A DNA stretch of 42,183 nt. Origin: Chloroflexia bacterium. Lineage in GTDB: Bacteria; Chloroflexota; Chloroflexia; Thermomicrobiales; CFX8. The stretch spans positions 1 through 42,183 of the forward strand of contig JAUIIK010000001.1 in assembly GCA_030431755.1 (NCBI GenBank), in the 5' to 3' direction. Positions within the stretch are counted from its first letter, which is position 1; every line of letters starts with the position of its first letter. Both the position numbers and the translations under genes were made by a program. Positions 16,943-26,115 of the stretch are shown in pieces. Below the pieces are notes generated by a model. The model had not been told where the DNA came from, did not search any database, and saw nothing but the letters and a program-made list of their open reading frames with translations.

Positions 16943-18466
16943 CTAACCGTCCGTCGCTGACAACATGCGCCAGCGTTCCTGCCCGGCGATGACGAGCGCC
17001 CAGTGGAGGCCGATGATGATCCCGAGATTCAGGACGTGCAGATTCTCGAACATGTTATGCACGGCGACGGCGATGATCGAGCCAAACGCGCCGAGCACTA
17101 TCAGGCGAGATAGGCCGTCGACCGGGCGGGTACTGAGCAAGACCCGGAGCGCCAGGAAGATGACCGCGCCGAGCAGCGTGAGGTAGACGAGTAGTCCGGC
17201 AAGTCCAGTCTCGGCCAGCGTATGGATGTAGTAGTTGTGCGCGTGCCCTTGCGAGTTGCGGAACGATTCACGCACCGAGTATTCCTCGAAACGGACGTTG
17301 AAATTGCCGGCTCCGACACCCAGAGCGGGATGGTCCTGGAACATATCCCAGCCAGTCTGCCAGTGGGCCACGCGCTCGGCGGCGGCGAAGTTCTCATCGG
17401 TGATTGTCAGCGTGCGGACATCGAACGGCCGGATCTGTTCGGCGGCGTCGGTGACGCGGTCGCGAAAATCCTCCGGTATCAGCGCCCCCTGGCCGGTGAG
17501 CAGCACGGCGGCGAGTGCGACTGTGGCGGTAAGCGTGACGATCCGCGTCACCCGGCCGACGAGCAGAGCCATGATGAGCGCGGCAACGCCAACGCCCAGC
17601 CAGGCCCCGCGCGAGAGGCTTGCGACGATGCCACCGAGGATGACCGCCGCGCTGCCGGTGAATAGCAGCAGGTTCGCGAGATTGCGATAGAAGATCCGGC
17701 GCGCAGATTGGCTTGCCGCGAAGCCCTGGAGGCGTTCGCGGGAGTAGTTTCGTAGCGCACGCCACGTCTCGCCGGCATACCAGAGCGCCATCGCCGCGGT
17801 CGGAAAGAGGGTCATCTCCAGGAACCCGGCATACGAATTCGGGCGGCCGAATGTGCCGTAGGCGCGGGACACGCCAGAACTAACTTGAAAGGGACCAAGA
17901 CCCACAACGCTTTGGACTACGCCGACGGTGGCTTCGAAGACGCCGCCGGCCGCGAGGAGGCCGACCGTCATCACAAGCCTGCGGTCGCTGCCTCCAACAA
18001 CGATCTGTAGCGCCAACCAGAATGCGGCCAGCGCGACGCTCCAGCGCGCCACCTCGGCTAGTCCGGCTGTCAACGACTCGGCCTGAAGCGTGCTGACGAG
18101 CATTAGGACAATGAGAAGCGCGAATGGCGCCAGGAGCACGTGGCCGCGCAGCTTGCGGTCGCTGTTGACGTAGGCGATGAGGAACCCGGCAAAAGCGACT
18201 GGGAACATCAGCTGGGTGAGCGTGACCGGTAGCGTCGCGCCTTCAGACCCGAGCCGCTGGAATGGCACCGACAGGATCAAGAACGCGAAGCTGATCAAGG
18301 GATACCGCGCGAAGAGCAGCCCGATCCCGGCCAGGACCAGGAGCGCAGGGAAAAGCACGAGCAAGCCCCGTTGTGCGAGGGCCAGCACAAAGAACCCGAA
18401 GACGGCTGCAACGGCAAGCAGCGCCACCGGCTGGCGCAGCGCAGCCGCGTCGAAGCGGCCGGTCAT
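16943..18466 (-). CDS. O-antigen ligase/polymerase-like membrane protein (copy 1)
   Basis: A 507-residue polytopic membrane protein of the Wzy_C/WaaL type. About 11 hydrophobic segments flank a large external loop (about residues 340-410) that contains the characteristic HNYYIHTLAETGLAGLL block near its end; the conserved His in it is part of the glycan-transfer site in the family. It would polymerise or ligate glycan on the outer face of the membrane. The ATG overlaps the UDP-glucuronate decarboxylase stop by four bases. A second related protein lies in the same operon (19436-20815). Confidence 0.85.
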   Translation of the reverse strand: MTGRFDAAALRQPVALLAVAAVFGFFVLALAQRGLLVLFPALLVLAGIGLLFARYPLISFAFLILSVPFQRLGSEGATLPVTLTQLMFPVAFAGFLIAYVNSDRKLRGHVLLAPFALLIVLMLVSTLQAESLTAGLAEVARWSVALAAFWLALQIVVGGSDRRLVMTVGLLAAGGVFEATVGVVQSVVGLGPFQVSSGVSRAYGTFGRPNSYAGFLEMTLFPTAAMALWYAGETWRALRNYSRERLQGFAASQSARRIFYRNLANLLLFTGSAAVILGGIVASLSRGAWLGVGVAALIMALLVGRVTRIVTLTATVALAAVLLTGQGALIPEDFRDRVTDAAEQIRPFDVRTLTITDENFAAAERVAHWQTGWDMFQDHPALGVGAGNFNVRFEEYSVRESFRNSQGHAHNYYIHTLAETGLAGLLVYLTLLGAVIFLALRVLLSTRPVDGLSRLIVLGAFGSIIAVAVHNMFENLHVLNLGIIIGLHWALVIAGQERWRMLSATDG

Positions 18467-19413
18467 GCGCTGGCGACACCCTCGGCTTCGGCAAAGTACC
18501 GTATCGTCTCTTCGAGACCCGCGCGAAGCGGTGTCGATGCTGACCAGCCGAGTAGCTCAACGGCCTTGGTGATATCCGGGCAGCGGCGCTCGGGGTCGTC
18601 CTGGCGCATCGGGAGGTGGGTAAAGCCGGCGTCGGAGCCGCAGATGTCGGCGATCACTGTGCCCAGCTCATGGATCGTGCGCTCGTCGGGGTTGCCGAGG
18701 TTGATGATCTCGCCGGCAATGCCAGCCGTGTCCATCGTCGCGCGCATGCCCGCGATCAGGTCCGCGATGTAGCAGAGCGAGCGCGTCTGCAGGCCGTCGC
18801 CGTAGACGGGCAGCGGCTCGCCGCGCAGTGCATAGGAGATGAATGCCGGGACGACCCGGCCATCTTCTGGATCGTTGCGCGGTCCATAGATATTGAATAG
18901 CCGCACGATGCGGGCGTCGAGGTCGTACTGACGGACATATTCGATGGTTATCGACTCGCCGAAACGCTTGCTCTCGTCGTAGCAGGAGCGCGGCCCGACG
19001 GGATTGACGTTGCCGAAATAGCTCTCCGGCTGCGGATGCACCTCGGGGTTGCCGTAGATCTCGCTGGTTGATGAGAAGAGAAACCTCGCGCCGCGCTCAC
19101 GGGCCAGATCGAGCATGCGCTTGGTGCCGACGCTGTTGACCAGGTGCGTGTCGATCGGGTTGTTCATGTAGCCAATCGGGCTTGCGGGACTGGCGAGGTG
19201 GTAGATCTGGTCGACGTCGCCGAAGTCGATGGGCGCGTCGATGATATCGGCCTCGATGAGCGTGAATGCCGGGTTGTCTCTCAGGTGCGCGATGTTGATC
19301 GCGCGGCCGGTGATGAAGTTGTCGATGGCGAGGACACTGTGTCCGTCAGCCAGCAGGCTGTCGCACAGGTGGGACCCGACGAGGCCGGCTCCTCCGGTCA
19401 CGATCACGTTCAT
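18463..19413 (-). CDS. UDP-glucuronate decarboxylase (UDP-xylose synthase)
   Basis: A 316-residue extended short-chain dehydrogenase. It has the NAD-binding GGAGLVGSH (residues 7-15), HLASPASP (72-79), TSE (116-118) and the catalytic YxxxK pair Tyr145/Lys149. The block GNVNPVGPRSCYDESKR (134-150) is diagnostic of UDP-glucuronate decarboxylase rather than a generic epimerase. The enzyme converts UDP-glucuronate to UDP-xylose through a 4-keto intermediate, so the operon likely makes a pentose-containing glycan. A GAGGGAG box precedes the ATG. It begins 22 bp after the preceding gene, the widest gap in the operon. Confidence 0.92.
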   Translation of the reverse strand: MNVIVTGGAGLVGSHLCDSLLADGHSVLAIDNFITGRAINIAHLRDNPAFTLIEADIIDAPIDFGDVDQIYHLASPASPIGYMNNPIDTHLVNSVGTKRMLDLARERGARFLFSSTSEIYGNPEVHPQPESYFGNVNPVGPRSCYDESKRFGESITIEYVRQYDLDARIVRLFNIYGPRNDPEDGRVVPAFISYALRGEPLPVYGDGLQTRSLCYIADLIAGMRATMDTAGIAGEIINLGNPDERTIHELGTVIADICGSDAGFTHLPMRQDDPERRCPDITKAVELLGWSASTPLRAGLEETIRYFAEAEGVASA

Positions 19414-19435
19414 GGAGGAGACTCCCTCTCTGCAT

Positions 19436-20815
19436 CTAGCGTTGACGTCCGGGCGCGGACCAGGCGAGCCAGGCGAGGATCCAGGCGCTCATGGCAAGGT
19501 CGTGGACGAAGTACCCATTGTCGACCAAGCCCTGTGCGGCGGCGGCTGCCAGCGCCACGGTTGCAGCCGCCGCAAGTGGGTCGATTGAGCGCGTGCCGGC
19601 CGCGCGCGCGACACGGCTGGCCGACCAGGCGGTCAACGTCAGCGTCAACACGACGCAAACGGCCCCGATTATACCGAGGCGAACCCAGGCATCGATCAAC
19701 AGGTTGTGCCCGTGTGAGGTGAAGCGCTCGGCCCAGGCCGCCGGATCGACATAGCGGGGACTGTAGGTGTAGAGGAACTGATCTGGGCCGTACCCTGCGA
19801 GCGGACGGTCGCGAATCATCGCCAGCCCGGACCGCCAGATGTCGCTGCGTAGCGCCAGGCTGTCCTGTCCGGACCCGCCAATCGCCCGGTCGCGCGCCAC
19901 GACCGTCAGAGCCAGCGCCAGCACGCCCGCGCCAGCGAGCGCAACGAAGCGGATACGAGGGGCAAGCCACGGCCAGAGCACGATTCCGGCGACGATGAGC
20001 CCGAGGGCGGCGCTACGCGAGAAGGACAGTGCGAGCGCAGCGCCTCCGACGCCACACGCCAGCCAGGCTGGCAGCGAGCGGCTGCGCGTCAGCGTGAGCA
20101 GTCCGATTGCCAGCGCTACCGGTCGTAGCACGTACAGCGCGAAGGCGTTTGGGTGCGGGAATGGTCCGCTAATGCGCGTGACGCCACCCGCGGCGACACC
20201 AGCGCCCGAGAGCGCGTCGGTCAGCCCCCAGACCGCGACGCCGAGGCCGCCCAGCAGGAACGCCCCGGCGATGAAGACGCGTTCGACAGGGCGTTTCACG
20301 TGCCAAAGCAAGAGCACTATGAAGACCAACGGTTCGACGAGTGTCCAACGCAGTTCTCGGAGACCCGCCGCTCGGGCTTCAGTGTTGTCGATGGCAGCTA
20401 GCAGCGCGCCGCCCAGCAGCGCAAGCAATCCCAGCGAGACCAACGCCACCCGCCCAAACGGCGTGTTCAGGCGTTGGAAGCCAGCGAGGAGCAGCTGCCA
20501 GATGCCGCTCAGTCCGCGTTGATCGCTGATCCCGCGAGTGAGGACGTTGGCAACCGTGCCGACGCAGCACGCGACTAGGAGTAGTTCCGATGGCGCGATC
20601 GCCAGCTCGCCCGCTTGAACCGGGTGGTGATAGAGCGGGAGCGTCGCTGCCGTCGCGCCGAGAACGACGGTGGGCTGCCAGCTTGCAATCACGACGAACC
20701 CAACGGCGACGGCAAGGACGGCGAGCGGCGCAGCAGGGTCGGATACGTAGAGCGTGGCAAGCAACAACAGACAGCCAGCGATCGCGAGGGTCATGCTGCG
20801 AACGGTGTTAGGCAT
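19436..20815 (-). CDS. O-antigen ligase/polymerase-like membrane protein (copy 2)
   Basis: A 459-residue polytopic membrane protein, again Wzy_C/WaaL-like. Multiple alanine- and leucine-rich helices are followed by an external loop with a PLAGYGPDQFLY segment and the SHGHNLLIDAWVRLGIIG block near the C-terminus, the counterpart of the loop His motif in copy 1. The ATG at 20815 overlaps the preceding stop by eight bases and is preferred over an in-frame start 81 bp earlier inside that gene. Two such proteins in one operon suggest separate polymerisation and ligation steps. Substrate unknown. Confidence 0.83.
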   Translation of the reverse strand: MPNTVRSMTLAIAGCLLLLATLYVSDPAAPLAVLAVAVGFVVIASWQPTVVLGATAATLPLYHHPVQAGELAIAPSELLLVACCVGTVANVLTRGISDQRGLSGIWQLLLAGFQRLNTPFGRVALVSLGLLALLGGALLAAIDNTEARAAGLRELRWTLVEPLVFIVLLLWHVKRPVERVFIAGAFLLGGLGVAVWGLTDALSGAGVAAGGVTRISGPFPHPNAFALYVLRPVALAIGLLTLTRSRSLPAWLACGVGGAALALSFSRSAALGLIVAGIVLWPWLAPRIRFVALAGAGVLALALTVVARDRAIGGSGQDSLALRSDIWRSGLAMIRDRPLAGYGPDQFLYTYSPRYVDPAAWAERFTSHGHNLLIDAWVRLGIIGAVCVVLTLTLTAWSASRVARAAGTRSIDPLAAAATVALAAAAAQGLVDNGYFVHDLAMSAWILAWLAWSAPGRQR

Positions 20816-22190
20816 TGCGACGGTATGCTCTGGGATGGCCGGATTCAGCGGAGCGGCCGGGCGGCAAGGCGTTGCGGTTGCGGATATCCTGGACACGCGC
20901 TAGTCCGACGACCGCCATTGCTGCCGTAGCGACGCCAATCAGCGCTACCGCGCCGAGACCTGCGTTCCAACCGGCCGCCGGCTGACCCTTGACGAACAGC
21001 CCCGAGACTGCGATCTCCCCGCTGTTTGTCGCGATGAAGATTGAGTGACGTTCGGCGCTCAGTCCTTCGACGATCGGTAGCGCGGCGTCCTGCGCCTGAA
21101 GTGCGCTTAGATCAAGGATGTTGTCGGGCGGACCGGGATTGTTGACGTCCGGGTCGACCCATATGGACACTTCGCCGGCGTCTGGCGATAGCAATGCCTG
21201 GAGATAGATCGTCGTGCCGCTGAAGGTCGCCTGGAGCGGCGCGCCAGTGTCAGCAGTCCGCATGTATTGGACGCGACCGACCATCGACGGCGCCCAGCCA
21301 TCGCCAAATGCCAGCGCTGGCGCACCGACGCCGGAGAAGCCCTCCGGGAGCAGCTCAGCGGTCAACCGTGCCTCGCCCAGCGAGGCAGTCAAGCCAGGCC
21401 CGTCAACGTCCTGGACCGGCTGGAGCAGCACGAGGCCAACCTGCGCGGCGTCGCGGATCGCGCCGGTCGCCAGGTCGCGCTCCTCCGGCGATAGCGGGGT
21501 GGTTGTTGGAACGACCGGGAGCACGTAGACACTTCCGGCGAAGACCCTGAGCCTGCTGCTTTGCAGGTCGTCAAACGCCTCGACAGCCTGCGTCTCCACG
21601 ACAGCACCGGTCGCTAGCGGCAGGAGGACGCCGCCGGTAGCCGGTTGGTTGGCACGCACCTGCTCGGCAATTGCCATGCCCCAATCATCCTCGGACTCGG
21701 GATCGCAGGAGGTGACGTAGGCGATGCGGTCAGGATAACGGTCGCGCAGCGCGTCGACGGTCAGTTCTGCCAGGACGTCATTCTCGATCTCAGTGACCGG
21801 GCGTTCCAGGCACAGCGCGAGGTTGGTATCGACGGTCACCGCCATGACCTGATCGAGCGCTCGGAATGCGCTGTCGGCCTGGGCGTCGTCGGGCAAGGCG
21901 GCGATGATGTCTGCGTCAACGCGCACGATGGTCAATGCGAACGCGCTCGAGCCGCTTGCTCGCAGCCATTCGACGGCGTCCAGCGACGGTCGATCCGAGA
22001 GATCGACACCGAAGATGCGCTCGCGCGGAAATGGCAGTGGCTGCTGTGGGACCGGGTCAAGCGACGAGCCGATGCCGCCCTGCTCGGCGAAACCCTGCAT
22101 AAGCAGGGCCGCGATGGCGCAGACAGCAATGAGCGCCGCGGAGCGTCGCACAGCGCCGGTCGCGATGAACCGTTCCGTCGCCGCGTTCAT
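20808..22190 (-). CDS. membrane-anchored extracytoplasmic protein of unknown function
   Basis: A 460-residue protein with an N-terminal membrane helix (about residues 16-35), a long extracytoplasmic part and a C-terminal membrane helix (about 412-435) followed by a basic tail. The segment from about residue 60 to 220 alternates short hydrophobic strands and helices (IFGVDLSDRPSLDAVEWL, then repeated strand-helix units), resembling a TIM-barrel such as a glycosidase, but I see no clear catalytic acid pair. A beta-rich carbohydrate-binding-like region follows. Its start shares ATGA with the stop of the upstream glycosidase-like gene, which has the same two-anchor layout, so the two may work together on the glycan. 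No family name is claimed. Confidence 0.7.
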   Translation of the reverse strand: MNAATERFIATGAVRRSAALIAVCAIAALLMQGFAEQGGIGSSLDPVPQQPLPFPRERIFGVDLSDRPSLDAVEWLRASGSSAFALTIVRVDADIIAALPDDAQADSAFRALDQVMAVTVDTNLALCLERPVTEIENDVLAELTVDALRDRYPDRIAYVTSCDPESEDDWGMAIAEQVRANQPATGGVLLPLATGAVVETQAVEAFDDLQSSRLRVFAGSVYVLPVVPTTTPLSPEERDLATGAIRDAAQVGLVLLQPVQDVDGPGLTASLGEARLTAELLPEGFSGVGAPALAFGDGWAPSMVGRVQYMRTADTGAPLQATFSGTTIYLQALLSPDAGEVSIWVDPDVNNPGPPDNILDLSALQAQDAALPIVEGLSAERHSIFIATNSGEIAVSGLFVKGQPAAGWNAGLGAVALIGVATAAMAVVGLARVQDIRNRNALPPGRSAESGHPRAYRRNA

Positions 22191-23833
22191 GCCGGAATCC
22201 CGCGACGGACGGCAACCATGCCGATCAGGGCCAGCAATAGCGCCGCGCTTCCGGCGAAGAGCGTGCGCGGCGAGCGCTGTTCGTCGACCTGGATGCCGTC
22301 CAGCAGAAGTGGCGCAGCGCCACTGACCTCAACGTCGAGCGTTCGTGGTTGCGGCGCTTGATCGGCGGACCAGGCCGCGAGCTCGACTTGCTCCGCGCCA
22401 GCTTCGACGGCCACGGTACGCTCGACGTCACCGTGGCGCACGCTCAAGGTTGTTGCCTCTTGTCCCGGAGCCAGCAGGGCGAAGACACGATTGCCGCGCA
22501 CGCTGACGGCCAGTGCAGCGCCGGGCCCACCTATCGTGTACTGGCCACAGATCGCGGCCGCATCGGCAACAATCGGCCACGGCCCGAAGGCTCGTACCGC
22601 TGGGGCGAGATCGTTGTGGATACCCGGGTCGGCATAGCGCTGTTCAGCGCCTAGCGCGCTTAGCTCACGATAGAGCGGGCGCGGGGTGAATTCGACATCG
22701 ACGGCGCGAAAGTAGTAGTCGGAGCGGTCGAGTGAGATATCACCGACCTGCCTGAAGTACCAGGTGTTCGCGACACCGAACCAGGCATGGGAATCACGCA
22801 GATAACGGACGCCGTCGGCGGTCCACTCGGCCTGCTCGGTCTCCGGCACGCGCGACCACGTCAAGTCCTCCGGAGCGAAGGTGGCCGGGGCGGCGTTCCA
22901 CCCATACTCGTTGAGCCAGATGGCTTTGCCGGCGTCGCCATTGGCAACCGCGATCTGCCGGATCAGCTCAATGCGGCGGATGTTGAGCTGGCTGGAGTCT
23001 GGGGCAGCGTCGTAGCGCTGGTCGAGGCCGTAGGCGTTGGCGGCCATAATGTCGAAGGAGAGCCCAGCGCCGGCGTCATAGAGGGCCTGCCAGTAGCTCA
23101 GGTCGTCCATGGCCCGCTCCGAGTTCTCGGTCGTCATCGCAAGTGGCGCAGACAGGATGACGATGTCCGGATCGACGGCACGCGCGGCAGCTGCCGCGAC
23201 GCGCAGCAGCTCGGCGTAGCCTTCAGGATCGATCTCGCCGCCCCATTCCGCCGCGAGATTGGGCTCGTTCCAGATCTGGATGAACTGCACCCGGCCCTTG
23301 TAGCGCTCGACGAAGTCGCCAATGAACTCGGCGAACTCGGCGTTGTCGGACGGCGGGGCGGTGTGGTCGGAGCCGATCGGCCGCGCCCACTGTGGCGCGA
23401 GGTCGATCCTGGCGATGATGCGCAAGCCGTGGCGCTCGGCGGCGTCGACAATCGCGTCGTACTTTGCCCAGGCGTCCTGCTGGAAGACGGTGTCCCAGTA
23501 GGAGTCGCGCTCGGTCTCGATGGCCCGCCAGGCGAAGTGCTCCTTGATCCAGCCCACGCCGGCGTCGCTGGCCATCTCGAGCGTGCGCTCGCGTTTCCAC
23601 GGTTCGACCTCGCGTGCCAGAAAGGTATTGACGCCGATCGGGTTGACCGCCGTCCACGGGATTTCGGATTCGCGCGCGTCGACCCGTGGTGGCTCACGGT
23701 TCCACGGCTCGAGCCGGGCTGTCGACCAGACGAGAAAGATGACGGAGAGAATCGCGATGACCCGGAGGCCTGACAATAGTGGCGCTCGTCGCGACGAATG
23801 CTTGGATTGTTCCGGCGTCTGTTGCTGTGACAC
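22187..23833 (-). CDS. membrane-anchored clan-A glycoside hydrolase-like protein
   Basis: A 548-residue protein with an N-terminal signal-anchor helix (about residues 22-37), a (beta/alpha)8 glycosidase-like domain (about 60-390), a beta-sandwich-like region and a C-terminal membrane helix (about 525-545). Clan GH-A catalytic acids are visible: IQIWNEPN with Glu190 as acid/base, and AIWLNEYGW with Glu309 as nucleophile, as in GH39/GH5-type enzymes. It would cut or remodel a beta-linked glycan outside the cell. First gene of the exopolysaccharide operon, starting at a GTG; upstream lies a predicted -10 box. The next gene overlaps its stop by four bases. A role in trimming or releasing the polymer is inferred. 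Confidence 0.83.
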   Translation of the reverse strand: MSQQQTPEQSKHSSRRAPLLSGLRVIAILSVIFLVWSTARLEPWNREPPRVDARESEIPWTAVNPIGVNTFLAREVEPWKRERTLEMASDAGVGWIKEHFAWRAIETERDSYWDTVFQQDAWAKYDAIVDAAERHGLRIIARIDLAPQWARPIGSDHTAPPSDNAEFAEFIGDFVERYKGRVQFIQIWNEPNLAAEWGGEIDPEGYAELLRVAAAAARAVDPDIVILSAPLAMTTENSERAMDDLSYWQALYDAGAGLSFDIMAANAYGLDQRYDAAPDSSQLNIRRIELIRQIAVANGDAGKAIWLNEYGWNAAPATFAPEDLTWSRVPETEQAEWTADGVRYLRDSHAWFGVANTWYFRQVGDISLDRSDYYFRAVDVEFTPRPLYRELSALGAEQRYADPGIHNDLAPAVRAFGPWPIVADAAAICGQYTIGGPGAALAVSVRGNRVFALLAPGQEATTLSVRHGDVERTVAVEAGAEQVELAAWSADQAPQPRTLDVEVSGAAPLLLDGIQVDEQRSPRTLFAGSAALLLALIGMVAVRRGIPA

Positions 23834-23868
23834 TTAGCGATCCCGGCTAACGCTGGCCCCGACTGCGG

Positions 23869-23874
23869 ATTATA
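23869..23874 (-). promoter_or_regulatory. possible -10 box of the exopolysaccharide operon
   Basis: TATAAT on the minus strand lies 35 bp upstream of the GTG at 23833 in the 105-bp divergent gap. No good -35 box sits 16-18 bases away. The same AT-rich stretch (23870-23876) reads TTATATA on the plus strand, so it could also serve the divergent phosphorylase gene. Confidence 0.4.
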
Positions 23875-23938
23875 TAGGCGCTACTCGCCAACGGGTCGCG
23901 GAGTAGACTCAAGCCCGCAGCGACAGGGAGCATCGGTC

Positions 23939-24820
23939 GTGAGTGTAGGCGCGGAACTCGGCATCGTCGGTGGCAGTGGGCTCTACGAGCTGCCCGGATT
24001 TGAACAGGCGGCGACCTTGCGGCCGGATACGCCCTATGGTGTGCCGTCGAGTGACATCGTCGTCGGTACGCTTGGCGGCCGCAGCGTGGCCTTCATCGCG
24101 CGCCATGGCGCTGGTCACCGGCTCGCTCCGCACGAAGTGCCATACGCCGCCAATATCTACGCGCTCAAGTCGCTCGGTGTCACGCGGCTGCTCTCGGTGA
24201 GCGCCGTGGGCAGCCTGCAAGAGCAGGTAGCCCCGCGCACCTTCTGTGTGCCAGACAACCTGATCGACCGTACGGTGGCGCGCGAGCGCAGCTTCTTCGG
24301 GAACGGCGCGGTTGCCCATGTGTCGCTTGCCGATCCGTTCTGCCCCGCGTTCTCAGCTCAGGTCGTCGAGGCGGCGCTGTCAGCGTCGGAGCTTGGCGTC
24401 ACCGCGGGCGGGACCTATGTCTGTATCGAGGGGCCGCAATTCTCGACACGGGCGGAGTCGGAGCTCTTTCGGGGGTGGGGCGCTTCTGTTATCGGCATGA
24501 CGGCCTTCCCGGAGGCGCGTCTCGCGCGGGAAGCCGAGCTCTGCTACGCCTGCCTTGCGATGGTTACCGATTACGATGTTTGGCATACCGAGGAGGATGT
24601 CAGCGTTGAGCTCGTCGTCGCCAATCTGCTGGCGATGGCGTCCGACGTCGCCGGCATCGTCGCGGCGCTGGCCAGCCTGGATTCGCACACATGCGACGCC
24701 GGTTGCGGCCACGCGCTTGACGACGCGATCATCACCGCGCCGGAGGCGATTGCCAAGGATGTCTGGGAGCGGTTGGGACCGGTTGCTGAGCGCTACCGCC
24801 ATGAGCGCCCGACAGCATGA
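23939..24820 (+). CDS. mtnP: S-methyl-5'-thioadenosine phosphorylase
   Basis: A 293-residue enzyme of the purine nucleoside phosphorylase / MTA phosphorylase family. It has IVGGSGLYELPGF near the N-terminus, the phosphate-binding RHGAGHRLAPHEVPY block (about residues 55-69), SAVGSL (about 88-93), GMTAFPEA (about 182-189), and VTDYDVW with the acidic pair (about 205-211) typical of adenine-type nucleoside recognition. It would split methylthioadenosine into adenine and methylthioribose-1-phosphate for methionine salvage. The GTG start has AGGGAG eight bases upstream. The end overlaps the RodA/FtsW gene by four bases, so the salvage enzyme appears co-translated with cell-wall genes. Specificity for MTA over other purine nucleosides is likely, not proven. 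Confidence 0.88.
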   Translation: MSVGAELGIVGGSGLYELPGFEQAATLRPDTPYGVPSSDIVVGTLGGRSVAFIARHGAGHRLAPHEVPYAANIYALKSLGVTRLLSVSAVGSLQEQVAPRTFCVPDNLIDRTVARERSFFGNGAVAHVSLADPFCPAFSAQVVEAALSASELGVTAGGTYVCIEGPQFSTRAESELFRGWGASVIGMTAFPEARLAREAELCYACLAMVTDYDVWHTEEDVSVELVVANLLAMASDVAGIVAALASLDSHTCDAGCGHALDDAIITAPEAIAKDVWERLGPVAERYRHERPTA

Positions 24821-26115
24821 TCGGCAGGTTCCGCTTTACCGAGTTCCAGCTGCTGATCGTGCCCTCGCTGGCGACGATCATCGGCCTGCTCACGATCTAC
24901 CTCGCGTCGACCGGCACGCTGGACTGGGACTGGCGCGATATCTGGATTTCCATCGCGTTCATGGGTGCAGTCATTGCGATCTCGCTCTGGTTCAGCGTCA
25001 CCAAGTTCGCCGGTGACCAGGTGATCTTCCCGCTGACGGCGCTCCTCTGCGGCGTCGGGCTGCTGGTCATCCAGCGCCTCGAACCGGCGCTGGCGGCGCT
25101 GGGGCCGGGCTACGCGCTCTTGCCGGAGCGCCAGCTGCTCTATCTCTGGGTGGGACTCGGGATGCTGGCCTTCGTCGTCGTCTTCATCCGGCGGCTGGAC
25201 TGGTTGCGACGCTACAAATACACCTGGGCCGTCGGCTCGATTCTACTGATGATCGTCACGATGATCTTCGGGACCGAGGTCAAGGGCGCGCGCCTCTGGC
25301 TCAGCGTCGGCCCGTTCACCGTGCAGACGTCAGAGATCGCGAAGATCGGACTGGTCGTCTTTCTGGCTGCCTATCTGGCCGAGAATGAGGATTTGATCGT
25401 GGCGAAGTACCGGGTCGGCCCGTTCAACTTCCCACCGATTCCGTATCTCATGCCGATCGTCGTCATGTGGGCGTTCTCGATGCTGGTCGTCGTGGCCCAG
25501 AACGATCTCGGCACTGCGCTGCTCTTCTTCGGCGTGCTGCTTGCGATGATCTACGTCGCGAGCGGGCGGTTGAGCTATGTCCTCGTCGGGCTGCTCTCGT
25601 TCGCCGGAGCGGTCGTCCTGGCGTATCAGCAGTTTGGACGGGTGCAGCTGCGTGTCCAGAACTGGCTCGATCCCTGGCAGGACCCCCTCGACACCGGCTT
25701 CCAACAGGTGCAATCCGAGTACGCGATGGCCAGTGGCGGCCTCTTCGGCAGCGGCCTGGCATTCGGTAGTCCGGGCTTCATCCCCGAGGTCCATAGCGAC
25801 TACGTCTTTGCCGCCGTGGGGGAGGAGCTGGGACTGCTTGGGACCTTCGCAATTCTGATGCTCTTTCTCATCCTGGTCTTTCGTGGATTCTTCATTGCGA
25901 TGCAGGCGCGGGACCCTTTCGGGCGCTATCTGGCGGCTGGGTTGACGTCGATTCTGGCGATTCAGACGCTGATCATTCTCGGCGGGACAGTGCGTCTAAT
26001 CCCGCTGACCGGTATCACCTTGCCGTTCGTCAGCGCTGGTGGCAGCTCATTGCTCTCAAACTTCCTGATCATCGGTCTCCTCTTGCGCGTGTCCGATCCC
26101 CGGCGGACTGCCTGA
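24817..26115 (+). CDS. RodA/FtsW-family peptidoglycan glycosyltransferase (SEDS)
   Basis: A 432-residue SEDS protein with about ten membrane segments. Landmarks are KGARLWLSVGPFTVQTSEIAKIG (about residues 154-176), where Thr replaces the usual Pro of the PSE motif, the QNDLGTALLFF block with the conserved acidic residue (about 228-238), and the C-terminal FVSAGGSSLLSNF (about 407-419). SEDS proteins polymerise lipid II with a partner class B PBP; here that partner follows at once, the stop TGA and next ATG sharing one base. The ATG overlaps the phosphorylase stop by four bases. RodA versus FtsW cannot be settled from sequence alone. Confidence 0.9.
   Translation: MIGRFRFTEFQLLIVPSLATIIGLLTIYLASTGTLDWDWRDIWISIAFMGAVIAISLWFSVTKFAGDQVIFPLTALLCGVGLLVIQRLEPALAALGPGYALLPERQLLYLWVGLGMLAFVVVFIRRLDWLRRYKYTWAVGSILLMIVTMIFGTEVKGARLWLSVGPFTVQTSEIAKIGLVVFLAAYLAENEDLIVAKYRVGPFNFPPIPYLMPIVVMWAFSMLVVVAQNDLGTALLFFGVLLAMIYVASGRLSYVLVGLLSFAGAVVLAYQQFGRVQLRVQNWLDPWQDPLDTGFQQVQSEYAMASGGLFGSGLAFGSPGFIPEVHSDYVFAAVGEELGLLGTFAILMLFLILVFRGFFIAMQARDPFGRYLAAGLTSILAIQTLIILGGTVRLIPLTGITLPFVSAGGSSLLSNFLIIGLLLRVSDPRRTA

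Noticed and set aside
22787-23773. 328-codon open frame opposite the glycosidase-like gene
   Set aside because: The minus-strand protein has paired catalytic glutamates and two membrane anchors; the antisense frame has no motif.
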